From: VGJW01 sp035285595
GTDB lineage: Bacteria > Cyanobacteriota > Sericytochromatia > S15B-MN24 > VGJW01
NCBI GenBank assembly: GCA_035285595.1
Contig: JAYKGV010000066.1
Location: forward strand, 45,834 to 109,833
Direction of reading: 5' to 3'
DNA length: 64,000 nt
A program made the position numbers and the translations under genes. The stretch's first letter is position 1; the number at the start of each line of letters is the position of its first letter. The notes under the pieces are model-generated. The model was given only the letters and a program-made list of their open reading frames with translations. It did no database searches and had not been told where the DNA came from. Shown piece after piece: positions 1-8,125 of this stretch.

Positions 1-1213
1 CCTGGCGCCAGTCCATGGCCTGCCATACTGCGGCGGCTGTTTCGCCTCCCGTCAGGATCAAGCCAGCCGGTGCCGTGCGTTCCGTCAGATGCCGCACGAC
101 GCGACCCAACGCCCGGCAGAGGCGCTCGCGGATGGCGGTTTCCGGCAAACCCGCGGCCCTGCCCCACGCCAGCACGCGGTCTCGGTCCTCTGCCGAGCGC
201 GCCGACGTTAGGACCACGTCCCGGCCAGTGGCCATCCTTCCCTGCGCGTGGCCCAGGACGTCGTGCCAAGCCCGCGGCAGTTGGTCTTCCGGGCTTTCGT
301 CGAAGAGCAGGGCCGAGGCATCCAGTACCAGCGGACCGTCCGAACCTGCGGCATGGGTCGCCTGCTCGAGAGCGCTCGGGCGTACCGAACCGCAGAGGCT
401 CAGCACAGGCCTGTGACCGGGCAGCAGCCGCCGCAATCGTTGAGGATCGGGCAGTCCCTCTGCATCCAGAACGGAAGCCACGGTCCCCGGCGCGAGAGCG
501 TCGGCCAACCGCGGAGGGCCGACCCGGACGACTCGTCGGGCCAGGGCTCTTGCCCACGCGGCTGCAAGACCCGCAGTTCCCGCCGGCATCACGGGAAATG
601 GGCTACCAAGGGCCACATGGGCGAGCAGGTCCAGATCCCGGCTGTCCGCAGCATCCGCCACGATGACCTGAGCCTCCGCCGCGGAGGCGGCGAGAAACTG
701 TGCCGCGGTGGCCTCGGGACCTCGCTGCAACTCGCTCCATGAGAGGGTCCAGACCCTGAGTCCGCCCTCGGCCAACCGGCTAGGAAGATAAGGATCGGGT
801 GGCGGGCCCGAGGCTGGCCGCCCTCGTTCCGTGAGGCTGACGGGCAGGCCACCGTCGAGCGCATACCCCCCCATCGTGCTCAAGGCCTTGGCGGGGTGGC
901 CTGTGGTGAGGAGGGCCAAGCGTGCCGGACTGCGACTCAGGACTTCGCGCACCAAGGCCACGAGCGGGGTCAGTCCTGACCCGTCGAAAACCATCATCGG
1001 GGGCTGGGGCAAAAGGCGTGGCCCCAGAGCAAGGACCACGCCTTCTGAAGTAACTTCCCCCACGCCCAGCGCCTGGGCGACGACCCATCCGGCGGCGTCT
1101 TCCTTGCTCTCGCCGGTATCGATTCGTGTGTCGAGGCCAGCCTGATGGAAGGCAAGCAAGGCTTCGGCCGCGTTGGTCAGACTATCCGCGATGATCCGCA
1201 AGGCCACCGTCAT
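1..1213 (-). CDS. Four-carbon acid sugar kinase family protein (3' end cut by window edge)
   Basis: The gene runs off the left edge; 404 codons are visible from ATG at 1213, preceded by GGAGG. Seen: an N-terminal IIADSLTNA, matching the family's ADDLTGA sugar-binding motif with the second Asp changed to Ser; a central DAADSRDL followed by MPAGTAGLAAAWA, matching the family's aGSaglA stretch; and LILTGGETAAAVW near the visible end, the family's C-terminal nucleotide-binding motif. Members (OtnK/DUF1537) phosphorylate C4 sugar acids such as erythronate or threonate with ATP in the cytoplasm. The substrate here is unknown, because the usual partner dehydrogenase or aldolase is not in view. It lies 16 nt downstream of ssb on the same strand, so the two are probably cotranscribed. 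The changed Asp leaves some doubt about activity. Confidence 0.72.
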   Translation of the reverse strand, partial: MTVALRIIADSLTNAAEALLAFHQAGLDTRIDTGESKEDAAGWVVAQALGVGEVTSEGVVLALGPRLLPQPPMMVFDGSGLTPLVALVREVLSRSPARLALLTTGHPAKALSTMGGYALDGGLPVSLTERGRPASGPPPDPYLPSRLAEGGLRVWTLSWSELQRGPEATAAQFLAASAAEAQVIVADAADSRDLDLLAHVALGSPFPVMPAGTAGLAAAWARALARRVVRVGPPRLADALAPGTVASVLDAEGLPDPQRLRRLLPGHRPVLSLCGSVRPSALEQATHAAGSDGPLVLDASALLFDESPEDQLPRAWHDVLGHAQGRMATGRDVVLTSARSAEDRDRVLAWGRAAGLPETAIRERLCRALGRVVRHLTERTAPAGLILTGGETAAAVWQAMDWRQ

Positions 1214-1229
1214 CCTCCCGGATGGGGGG

Positions 1230-1577
1230 TCAGAAGTCCCCAGCAGGCTTGTCGTTGCGACTGCCGAGCAGCTGGAAGTTGTTGGCGCGGATGACGAAGG
1301 TCTCGCGCATCTGGCCCTCGCGATCCTTGTAGCGGTCGAGCTCGAGGCGTCCTTGGATGCCTACCAGCCCGCCCTTGCGGATGAACTTGGCGGCCGCATC
1401 GGTCTGTCGGCCTCTCAGCTCGATCCGGAACCAATCCGTGGATTCGACGCCTTCCTGGCGGCGCACAGGACGGTTGACCGCCAAATTGAACTTGACAATG
1501 GTGTCGCCAGACGGTTCGAAGACCCTGACCTCAGGATCTGCACCGGCACGACCTACGAGCACGACGGAGTTGACCAT
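1230..1577 (-). CDS. ssb: Single-stranded DNA-binding protein
   Basis: A 115-residue OB-fold SSB that coats single-stranded DNA in replication and repair. Seen: MVNSVVLVGRAGADPEVR at the start, STDWFRIELRG in the middle and KGGLVGIQGRLELDRYKD, all typical of the bacterial SSB core. I chose ATG 1577 because GAGG lies at a good distance upstream; a GTG at 1592 would add five residues. The protein stops almost straight after the OB fold, at KPAGDF. It lacks both the flexible linker and the usual acidic tip (DDDIPF type) that recruits partner proteins. It could be an accessory SSB. It probably shares a transcript with the sugar-acid kinase downstream. Confidence 0.88.
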   Translation of the reverse strand: MVNSVVLVGRAGADPEVRVFEPSGDTIVKFNLAVNRPVRRQEGVESTDWFRIELRGRQTDAAAKFIRKGGLVGIQGRLELDRYKDREGQMRETFVIRANNFQLLGSRNDKPAGDF

Positions 1578-1749
1578 TTTCAGAGACCTCACGCGGGGTG
1601 AATCGGGGATGGACCGGAGGCGGCGGGTCGCCTTCCGAGACCATCGTCGCCCGAGGACCTGCCCTCATCCAAGCATGCCATGACGGCGAGCCTTCCGGTG
1701 AATCCGCTGGAGGTAGCATGGGGGTGTCTCGACCGGAGGTGCACCCCGT

Positions 1750-3945
1750 ATGACGACCCAGGCGATCCTGATCCACCCTGTCTCCCCCGACGGGCTTGGC
1801 GCGGCACTGGTGATTCGCCGGATGGTGCCTGAAGCCGTGCTCGTGCCTCCGACCCTCGTGCCGCCAGCCCTCGAGCCTCTGCTGCGCATGCATGCGGATT
1901 TGCTCGGACTGTCCGGACCGGGGGTGCCTGACGAGGGAGACGTGGTGGTGTGGCATCCCGAAGGCTTCCCGCCCGAAATGCCCGAGGCCCTGACCGCAAG
2001 GGCTGCGACGCGGGTCGTGACCTTGCCCCACGGAGCGCTCTCCCTTACGGCGGGCTTGCTGCCGCGTTTGCTGGAGCGGGGCATTCCACTCTCCCCGATG
2101 GAGGCGACGCTCCTGTACATCGCCGTGCTCGACGGCTGCGGCGGGCATCCTGGAGGGGCAGAGGTCGAGGCGCTCGGACGTCTGCTCGAGGCCGGAGCCG
2201 ACAGGTCCCTGGCCTCACGCTGGTCGTCCCAGGGGCCCGAAGCCGTGCTGCGTGTCCCCTTGGCCACCACGGTGACCGTCGGCTCCCTGATGAGTCATCC
2301 GGTGCGGACGGTGGAGGTGGCGGACGTGGTTGGCCGAGCCTGGGACATCCTGACCGAGCATCCTCACGGCAGTCTCGTGGCGGTGGATGCCGCAGGAGGG
2401 CCCATCGGTCTCGTGTTGCGGCCCGATGTCGCCCGAGCCGTCCAGCACGGGCTGTCCGAGCGTCCGGTCCGCGAGGTCATGTCGCCCTGTCCGCCACTGC
2501 TGGAACCGGGAGCCGGGGCCGACGCTCTCCTCCCGGTGGTCCTCGGGGCGGGGCCCGGCAAGGCCGTGGTGGTCGATGAAGGCCGGGTGGTGGGCATCGT
2601 CTCCCGCTCGGATGTCATGGGCTTGTTGTATGCCCGTGATCTTCCGTCCGCTTGGCGCCCCTCCTCCCTTGCGGAACGCCTGAGGCGCCTGTGGCCGCGG
2701 GAAGAGCTGAACCTGCTCGAGCGGATTCGTGTCCTTGCAGGACCACAACCCTTGTATCTGGTGGGGGGTGCCGTGCGTGATCTCCTGCTGGAGCGACCGA
2801 CCTATGACCTGGATCTGATGACCGACCGGGCCGCCGATGTTCTGGTCAATCGCCTTGCTGCGGGTCTTGGTGCCGAGGTGGTGCGGCATCCGGCCTTCGG
2901 AACGGCCACCCTTCGCCTGGCGGACGGGCGCCGCATCGACGTGGCGACGGCCCGACGCGAGACCTATCGGCAACCGGGGGCCTTGCCCGAGGTGCACGCC
3001 GCAGGCCTGCGGCACGATCTCGGGCGTCGTGACTTCACCGTCAATGCTGTGGCGTTGCGGCTTGATGGTCCGGGTTTCGGGGAGGTGGTGGATTTCTTCG
3101 GTGGGGTCGAGGACCTCGAGTCTGGGCATCTTCGCACCTTGCACAACCTGAGCTTCATAGAGGATCCGACCCGGCTCGTGCGTGGCATTCGGTTCGCACT
3201 TTCGACCGGCCTGCGTTTCCATCCCGAGACGGAAGGATTTGCCCGGTATGCCACGTCGTCGGGCAGGCTGGACGGCGTCGGGGGGGAACGGCTTAAAAAC
3301 GAGCTGCGCAAGCTTTTCGCCGTCCATGAGGCGGCGGTAGGGCTTTCCGCGATCGCCGATCTGGATGCGTGGCGCCTCGTCGCAGGCGGGCTGGCGGGTT
3401 GGCGTCCGACCACAAGGTTGCTTGAACGTCTCGGCCCCGTGACGGACTGGCTGGTGCGGCAGGGGGAAGAAGTCGCGGAGGCCCGCCTCCTTCTTGGGCT
3501 TGGGGTGGTCGCCGCCCAGTTGGATCCCGTGCCTCGAGGCGAGGCGCTGGCTCGGCTCAATCTGCCCGGAAGCGAGCAGCATCGGCTGACTACCTCGCTT
3601 GCCCGTCACGCACGGCTCGAGCAGGAACACCATGGCTGGACCCGCAGGCCGCCGAGCGAGCGGTATCAGCATCTGGCCGATCTCGAACGGCTTGGCTTGG
3701 CCCTCCTCGCCCTGTTGGCCGACGCTGAAGATCTCCTGCCGCTGCTGGACGAACATCTCCAGCATCGACGCCTCGAGGTGGCGATCGACGGGGACTGGTT
3801 GCGTGCGGTCGGTTTGCCGCCCGGCCCCCGAACCGGCGAGGTCCTGCGGCAGGTCCGGGCGGCGCTGATAGATGGCACGGCCGTGTCGGCACCCGAGCAG
3901 GAGGACCTGGCCCGACGCCTCGTCACCTCGAGCGAGGAGTCCTGA
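1750..3945 (+). CDS. CBS-domain tRNA nucleotidyltransferase (CCA- or A-adding) with degenerate DHH domain
   Basis: A 731-residue protein that adds nucleotides to tRNA 3' ends. Domain order: a DHH-phosphoesterase-like region (about 1-165) that keeps the fold signature (HPVSPDGLGAALVIRR) but has no DHH triad; two CBS domains (about 178-300); then a class II nucleotidyltransferase with VGGAVRDLLL near 337, the metal-binding pair DLDL near 354, RRDFTVNA near 427 and DPTRLVRGIRFA near 475. This architecture is known from A-adding or CCA-adding enzymes of Aquifex, Deinococcus and cyanobacteria, where the two activities can be split between paralogs. The ATG at 1750 follows GGAGGT; a TAGCAT hexamer at 1714 is a possible -10. 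The next gene begins 3 nt after the stop. Whether it adds CC, A or CCA cannot be read from sequence alone. Confidence 0.88.
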   Translation: MTTQAILIHPVSPDGLGAALVIRRMVPEAVLVPPTLVPPALEPLLRMHADLLGLSGPGVPDEGDVVVWHPEGFPPEMPEALTARAATRVVTLPHGALSLTAGLLPRLLERGIPLSPMEATLLYIAVLDGCGGHPGGAEVEALGRLLEAGADRSLASRWSSQGPEAVLRVPLATTVTVGSLMSHPVRTVEVADVVGRAWDILTEHPHGSLVAVDAAGGPIGLVLRPDVARAVQHGLSERPVREVMSPCPPLLEPGAGADALLPVVLGAGPGKAVVVDEGRVVGIVSRSDVMGLLYARDLPSAWRPSSLAERLRRLWPREELNLLERIRVLAGPQPLYLVGGAVRDLLLERPTYDLDLMTDRAADVLVNRLAAGLGAEVVRHPAFGTATLRLADGRRIDVATARRETYRQPGALPEVHAAGLRHDLGRRDFTVNAVALRLDGPGFGEVVDFFGGVEDLESGHLRTLHNLSFIEDPTRLVRGIRFALSTGLRFHPETEGFARYATSSGRLDGVGGERLKNELRKLFAVHEAAVGLSAIADLDAWRLVAGGLAGWRPTTRLLERLGPVTDWLVRQGEEVAEARLLLGLGVVAAQLDPVPRGEALARLNLPGSEQHRLTTSLARHARLEQEHHGWTRRPPSERYQHLADLERLGLALLALLADAEDLLPLLDEHLQHRRLEVAIDGDWLRAVGLPPGPRTGEVLRQVRAALIDGTAVSAPEQEDLARRLVTSSEES

Positions 3946-3948
3946 TCC

Positions 3949-4587
3949 GTGTTCGGCTTTCTCACGGGTGCCTCGGGCGGTCAGGATCTTCTGGAGCGCC
4001 TGACGCTGCAGCTTCCACTCTTCATCGTGTCCATCACCCTGCATGAGGCGGCTCATGCTTGGGCTGCCTTGCGTATGGGCGACGATACCTCGGCCCGGCT
4101 CGGCAGGCTCACCCTGAACCCGCTCGCGCATCTAGATCCGCTGGGCACGCTGATGCTCCTGTTCGCTCCGGTTGGCTGGGCCAGGCCCGTGCCTGTCGAC
4201 GAGGGACGCCTGAGCCGGTGGGGATCGACCCTGGTTTCGGCTGCTGGTCCGTTATCCAACTTGCTGATCGCGTTCCTCTCGTTGCTGGGGCTCAAGCATC
4301 TGCAACTTCCTACGGCTTCGACGGCCGAGGCCACGGGCGAGGTCCTGAAGACGCTGCTGCTGCTGAACCTGAACCTTGCGGTGTTCAACTTGCTGCCCAT
4401 TCCGCCATTCGACGGGGCGGGCATCTTGCGCGGCCTGCTTCCCGAACGGCTGCGACCGGCCATGCACCAGCTCGTGCCCTATGGGGTGGTCGCGCTCGTC
4501 CTGCTGGTGTTCCTTCCCCAAGGACAGCAACTTCTGGGCGGGCTTCTGCGCACGGCCCTGTCCTGGTTGGTTGAGGTCACGCCCTGA
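3949..4587 (+). CDS. Site-2 protease family membrane metallopeptidase (M50)
   Basis: A 212-residue intramembrane zinc peptidase of the compact S2P type without a PDZ domain. Seen: HEAAHAW (HExxH, zinc and catalysis) near residue 32, and LLPIPPFDG near residue 150, matching the family's NPxDG-type third-ligand motif, both within hydrophobic segments. Other hydrophobic stretches around residues 60-75, 95-115, 130-150 and 175-195 suggest four to six helices. Relatives cleave transmembrane anchors of signalling proteins; the substrate here is unknown. GTG at 3949 lies three bases after the preceding stop, and the stop overlaps the next start, so it belongs to a short operon with the tRNA nucleotidyltransferase and the HD protein. 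Confidence 0.85.
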   Translation: MFGFLTGASGGQDLLERLTLQLPLFIVSITLHEAAHAWAALRMGDDTSARLGRLTLNPLAHLDPLGTLMLLFAPVGWARPVPVDEGRLSRWGSTLVSAAGPLSNLLIAFLSLLGLKHLQLPTASTAEATGEVLKTLLLLNLNLAVFNLLPIPPFDGAGILRGLLPERLRPAMHQLVPYGVVALVLLVFLPQGQQLLGGLLRTALSWLVEVTP

Positions 4588-5066
4588 AACGGTTTTGGCG
4601 AGCCGTGCTCCGGATCAGGCAGGGCCTTTGGTACCTGTGGCCGTGCCTTCGTGACGAGGACGTGCGGTGGGCGGCGCGGGTCCTCCCCGCTGACTTGGCT
4701 CCAATCTTTGCCGGGATGGGGGCGCCTGATCGCAGCCATGCCCTCAGGGTCGCGCGCAGGGTGGAGCTGAAGGGGGGGGCGGGAGCGATCCTTCAGGCCG
4801 CCTTGTTGCACGACGTGGGCAAGCCGAAGGAGTTCGGACTTTTCTGGCGGACGTGGTGCGTGATGGTGCCGGACTCCGTGCTTGGCGAGGCGACGGACCG
4901 ATCGTCAGGTCCTGCGTGGGCCCGACATATCCATCGACATCACGAGGCCATGGGACGTCTTCGCTTGCTTCAGGCCGGAGCCTCAAGCGAACTGCTCGAG
5001 CTGCTTTCGGGTAAAGGCGAGCGAACGGCTCTCGGCTGGCTGCGCGAGGCGGACGACCTCGGCTAG
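4584..5066 (+). CDS. HD-domain hydrolase, probable CTG start
   Basis: An HD-superfamily metal-dependent phosphohydrolase of about 160 residues. Seen: a conserved His in RSHALRVARR followed by LLHDVGK, the HD doublet, then the helical remainder of the fold. The usual N-terminus of this small family (Lys-Arg-hydrophobic-Trp-Arg) appears only if translation starts at CTG 4584, reading LKRFWRAVLRIRQG. That CTG overlaps the upstream TGA as CTGA and has GAGG seven bases before it. The nearest conventional start (GTG 4605) loses these residues and has no ribosome site. The substrate is unknown. The stop codon shares CTAG with the convergent MazG gene. Confidence 0.75.
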   Translation: MKRFWRAVLRIRQGLWYLWPCLRDEDVRWAARVLPADLAPIFAGMGAPDRSHALRVARRVELKGGAGAILQAALLHDVGKPKEFGLFWRTWCVMVPDSVLGEATDRSSGPAWARHIHRHHEAMGRLRLLQAGASSELLELLSGKGERTALGWLREADDLG

Positions 5067-5398
5067 TTCTCCGTCCCGCCAAGGTCTTCGAAACGCCCGC
5101 TGTCGCGTCCTCGAGCTTTCGAGAGGGCACGTCGGGCGGCATCCGCGAGGGAAACTTCTCCCTGCGTCGCGAGGCAAGCGGCCACGAGCAGGAGGTCGCC
5201 AAGCTCCGACCCGAGGTCGGCCGGATCACGGCCCGGCCTTGGGGTCTTCCCGCCCCAGCGTTCCATGGCGGCGCGTGCCACTTCGCCTGTTTCCTCGGTC
5301 AGGCGGGCGACCTGGGCGAGCGGGGGAAAGTAGCCGCCGTGTCCACGGACCCAGGCATCGACTTCACGCTGCCAAGCGTCAAGTTCAAGCTCCGCCAC
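5063..5398 (-). CDS. MazG-family nucleotide pyrophosphohydrolase
   Basis: A 111-residue all-alpha NTP pyrophosphohydrolase. Seen: LTEETGEVARA followed by ELGDLLLVAAC, the ExxE...ExxD metal-binding pattern of the MazG fold. Single-domain members of this size hydrolyse canonical or damaged (d)NTPs to monophosphates. I chose GTG 5398 over TTG 5413 because GGAG sits seven bases before it. The gene faces the HD hydrolase and shares its last four bases. Two nucleotide or phosphate hydrolases back to back suggests a housekeeping pair, but no pathway is implied. Confidence 0.85.
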   Translation of the reverse strand: MAELELDAWQREVDAWVRGHGGYFPPLAQVARLTEETGEVARAAMERWGGKTPRPGRDPADLGSELGDLLLVAACLATQGEVSLADAARRALSKARGRDSGRFEDLGGTEN

Positions 5399-5485
5399 GG
5401 CAAATCTCCGCAAGAATGTGGTGCTGGCGCGGTTTCAGGGTACAGCTACTTCAGCACCCTTGGCGAGATCCCGAGGGAAGTGGTC

Positions 5486-6448
5486 GTGAAACAGCTGGCA
5501 ATATCCCTGGCGTTCGTGGCGTGGGCTTGGTGTGGTCTCCCGGCGTTTGCCGACGGGCGGGCCGCTTCTGTTCGCGTGGTGGAGACCCCTCTCTCCCGAG
5601 AGGTCGAGCGGTCGCGTGAGCAGCGGGTGGAGTTGGTAGGCGGCCGTCGGGTCGTCCACCAGGTCGACCGTGCGGTGGAAGTGCTCACGGTAAGGGTCGA
5701 CACCGTCGAGCGTCGTCTTGTCAGGTGGCGGGAGGCCCAGAAGGTCAATCGCCCCTTCGATGAACCCGTTTGGACCCAGACTGGTGTCGAGATGGACTTG
5801 GACGCCCTCGAGGCGAAGCCTGTCTACGGTTGGGTCACCCGGCGCGTGGATCCGCATTGGGTCGAGGAGTTGGTCGATCGGGAGCGGGTCGAGGAGCACG
5901 TCGTCGGCAGCGAGATTCAGCTGCGGCGGAGGCCCTTGGAGGAGGTCAGGCGCCAGTTGAGGGCACCGTCGGCGTCGGTGGGCGTGACCGGTGGTTCTGA
6001 CGACAGGATGTTGGTCGTGGGGGGAGCGACACGCCGAGGCCCGGTTGGTGCCCGGGACGGCGGGCGGTCCGACACCCAGCAGCGCGCTCAGGTCGGCTCC
6101 CGCAAGGTCGTGGCGACTGCCGCAGATGCTCTGCCCGAGGGACCTGGCGGAACATGGACTTGGAGAGGATTGCTGCGGGAGAACGGCAAGCCCGGACGCC
6201 TCGATCTCGTCGTGTCGTTCGAGCCGGAAGGGGCAGATGTCTGGCGCGTCAGGCTGGGAGACCACCTGATTCGGGTCACGGCCGTTCAGGAGCCCGATGG
6301 CCTGCGATTCCGGTCCTCGGGGTCCGCAGGGCCGACGCTGGATGCAGTGTGGCGCAGAGGGCGCTGGCAGGCAAAGGTGATTTGGGGCGAGGGGGGGCTG
6401 GACCGAGTCTGGCTGCTTGAGGTGGCCCGGCCGGAGCCACAGCCCTGA
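5486..6448 (+). CDS. Exported protein of unknown function
   Basis: I do not recognise this 320-residue protein. GTG 5486 is chosen because GAGGG lies eight bases upstream and it places a signal peptide at the N-terminus (KQLAISLAFVAWAWCGLPAFA, cleavage expected before DG). The mature part is rich in Arg, Val and Glu. It has a charged central region (about 25-170) with repeated VxxRVxxVER-like stretches that may form helices, a variable Gly/Arg linker, and a C-terminal beta-looking domain (about 215-315: GTWTWRG, LDLVVSFEP, WRVRLGDHLIRV). It is followed after 31 bases by another exported orphan and may act with it in the periplasm. Confidence 0.6.
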   Translation: MKQLAISLAFVAWAWCGLPAFADGRAASVRVVETPLSREVERSREQRVELVGGRRVVHQVDRAVEVLTVRVDTVERRLVRWREAQKVNRPFDEPVWTQTGVEMDLDALEAKPVYGWVTRRVDPHWVEELVDRERVEEHVVGSEIQLRRRPLEEVRRQLRAPSASVGVTGGSDDRMLVVGGATRRGPVGARDGGRSDTQQRAQVGSRKVVATAADALPEGPGGTWTWRGLLRENGKPGRLDLVVSFEPEGADVWRVRLGDHLIRVTAVQEPDGLRFRSSGSAGPTLDAVWRRGRWQAKVIWGEGGLDRVWLLEVARPEPQP

Positions 6449-6467
6449 CGCACGGCCCAGGACCTGC

Positions 6468-6473
6468 TAGGCT
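6468..6473 (+). promoter_or_regulatory. TANNNT -10 element (TAGGCT), leaderless type
   Basis: TAGGCT ends six bases before the GTG at 6480. No Shine-Dalgarno is seen for this start, so transcription probably begins at or next to the start codon. Confidence 0.4.
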
Positions 6474-6479
6474 GCAGGT

Positions 6480-8075
6480 GTGGTGGGCCTGATGGCAATG
6501 GAATCCTCCGGGAAGCCCGGAAAGTCAGCTTGGGCTGCTGGCGTGCGGCTGCGTGGCTCGGTTCGCCAAGGGCTTTGGGTCGTGGTGTCGCTTGGACTCG
6601 GGTCCTTGGGACAGCCCGTGTGGGCTGCGTCGCCCACGGGTTTGACGGAGCGCGATCGTGGCGTGATCGCGTGGGTGGCTGAGGCCGAGAGGATGGTGGA
6701 GGCCGCAGGCATACCCGCGCCTTTGGCCTTCGATTTCGTGCGGACGCCTCTGCTGTTGGTGGATCCGTCGCGCATGGCGATGGTCTTCCATGTGCGTTCG
6801 CTGTTGCCGGGTTTCCGGCGTGCGCAGGCGTCTCGTCCGGGGGGCGTGGCCGTGCAGTGGCGAGCGGGACAAACCTCGGATCTCGAGACCTCTGCCCTCG
6901 AGACGCGTTACGGGGGGGTGCGGTTGGCCACTGCACCCTATGATCTCCTTCCGACGCTGTTTCCGACCGGTCCCTCTCCCGCCTCGTTGCTGGTGCTCGG
7001 GTTGACGGCCCGGGTGCGGGAGGTGGCTCCTTGGACCCGGGCGCTTGGAGGTCCCGCGGGGCGCGAGTCCGTCTCGGATTCCGAACTCGTCTCCCGTGAG
7101 ATGGATGCCTTGGGCACGGCGCTCGCGGCGCCGGACGAGGCGGGTGCCAGGCTGGCGCTCGGCGCGTTTGTCGCTGCCCGCCGTGCGCGGCAAGCACGGA
7201 TGTCCGATGAGTTGCGGCAAGCCGAGGGACGTCGAGAGGTCTTGCGGGCGTTGATCCGCCATTGGCCCGCGCGGATTCAGGCTGCCGAGGCCGGGCGCAG
7301 CAGCAAAGGCATGGGCGGCTGGCCTGCCTGGCGTCACGCGAGCCAACTCGAACACGAAGGATGGCTGCGCAGCCGTTGCGCGGCACCCCTGCCTGGACGG
7401 GCAGGAGAGTCCGAGCGGCTCCTGGTGACGGCCTTGGCCCAGGCTCGCCTTCTGGAGCGTCTCAAAGTGGCAGACTGGCCGGCCGTCGCGTTACGGGACC
7501 AGTCCCTCGTTCCCGCGTTGGCCGCCGTGTTGGAGTTGCCCGACGGACCTTTGCCCAAGTTGCTCTCCCGGTGGAGAGACCTGCCCCCGTCGCCTGTGGG
7601 ATGGGGACGGGGAGCCATGGATCGTGCCGAGCGCTTGTCGGCGTTCGAAATGCAGCCCGGCGTGACCATTGCTATCCAGCTGCCTGCCCCATCCGGAGTT
7701 CGTTCTCGTGGTCCGCGGAAGGGGCTGACGTGGACGCCGGCGGCACGTCTGCCGTTGCCTATCGATGCCCGGACGGTGCTGCTCGAGGGGCTGATGTCCT
7801 TGCGTTACGAACACGGCGATCGGTCCCTCGATGTCCTGCGATTGCCTGTGCTCGGTATCGGCGGTGAGCGTGGCTGGACGTTCGGCCGGGTCGTGCTGCG
7901 GGCGGATCCCACTTCCCTGCGCATCCTGCTCGATGGGCGGCCATGGGCTCGCGTGCCGGGCATGTGGCCTGTACGCCGCCGGCTGGAGTTGTTGCATCCG
8001 AAGTTCCGATTCGTGACCTCGCGGGGCCGCCTCAGGATCGACGAGGATCGGATCGAGGTCGAAGCCAAACCTTAG
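6480..8075 (+). CDS. Exported protein of unknown function
   Basis: I do not recognise this 531-residue protein. The N-terminus has a long basic leader, then a hydrophobic core (LWVVVSLGLGSLGQPVWA) with likely cleavage at WA/AS, so it should be exported. The rest mixes Arg-rich helical sections (about 190-290, including a long ARRARQARMSDELRQAEGRR stretch) with beta-looking C-terminal segments (about 400-525). No catalytic motif is evident. GTG 6480 is taken because it lies six bases after TAGGCT; ATG codons at 6492 and 6498 are alternatives. It is probably functionally linked to the exported gene just upstream. Confidence 0.6.
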   Translation: MVGLMAMESSGKPGKSAWAAGVRLRGSVRQGLWVVVSLGLGSLGQPVWAASPTGLTERDRGVIAWVAEAERMVEAAGIPAPLAFDFVRTPLLLVDPSRMAMVFHVRSLLPGFRRAQASRPGGVAVQWRAGQTSDLETSALETRYGGVRLATAPYDLLPTLFPTGPSPASLLVLGLTARVREVAPWTRALGGPAGRESVSDSELVSREMDALGTALAAPDEAGARLALGAFVAARRARQARMSDELRQAEGRREVLRALIRHWPARIQAAEAGRSSKGMGGWPAWRHASQLEHEGWLRSRCAAPLPGRAGESERLLVTALAQARLLERLKVADWPAVALRDQSLVPALAAVLELPDGPLPKLLSRWRDLPPSPVGWGRGAMDRAERLSAFEMQPGVTIAIQLPAPSGVRSRGPRKGLTWTPAARLPLPIDARTVLLEGLMSLRYEHGDRSLDVLRLPVLGIGGERGWTFGRVVLRADPTSLRILLDGRPWARVPGMWPVRRRLELLHPKFRFVTSRGRLRIDEDRIEVEAKP

Positions 8076-8125
8076 GGTGGCGTCACCCCCCGGCCGTGGG
8101 TACACCCATGTAAGGGGGGGCTGAC

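Noticed and set aside
1510..1522. tRNA T-loop-like GGTTCGAA
   Set aside because: It lies inside the ssb coding frame with no acceptor or anticodon stems around it.
2215..4131. Minus-strand open frame of 638 codons
   Set aside because: Antisense to the tRNA nucleotidyltransferase and site-2 protease; low-complexity Arg/Gln/Pro composition and no motif.
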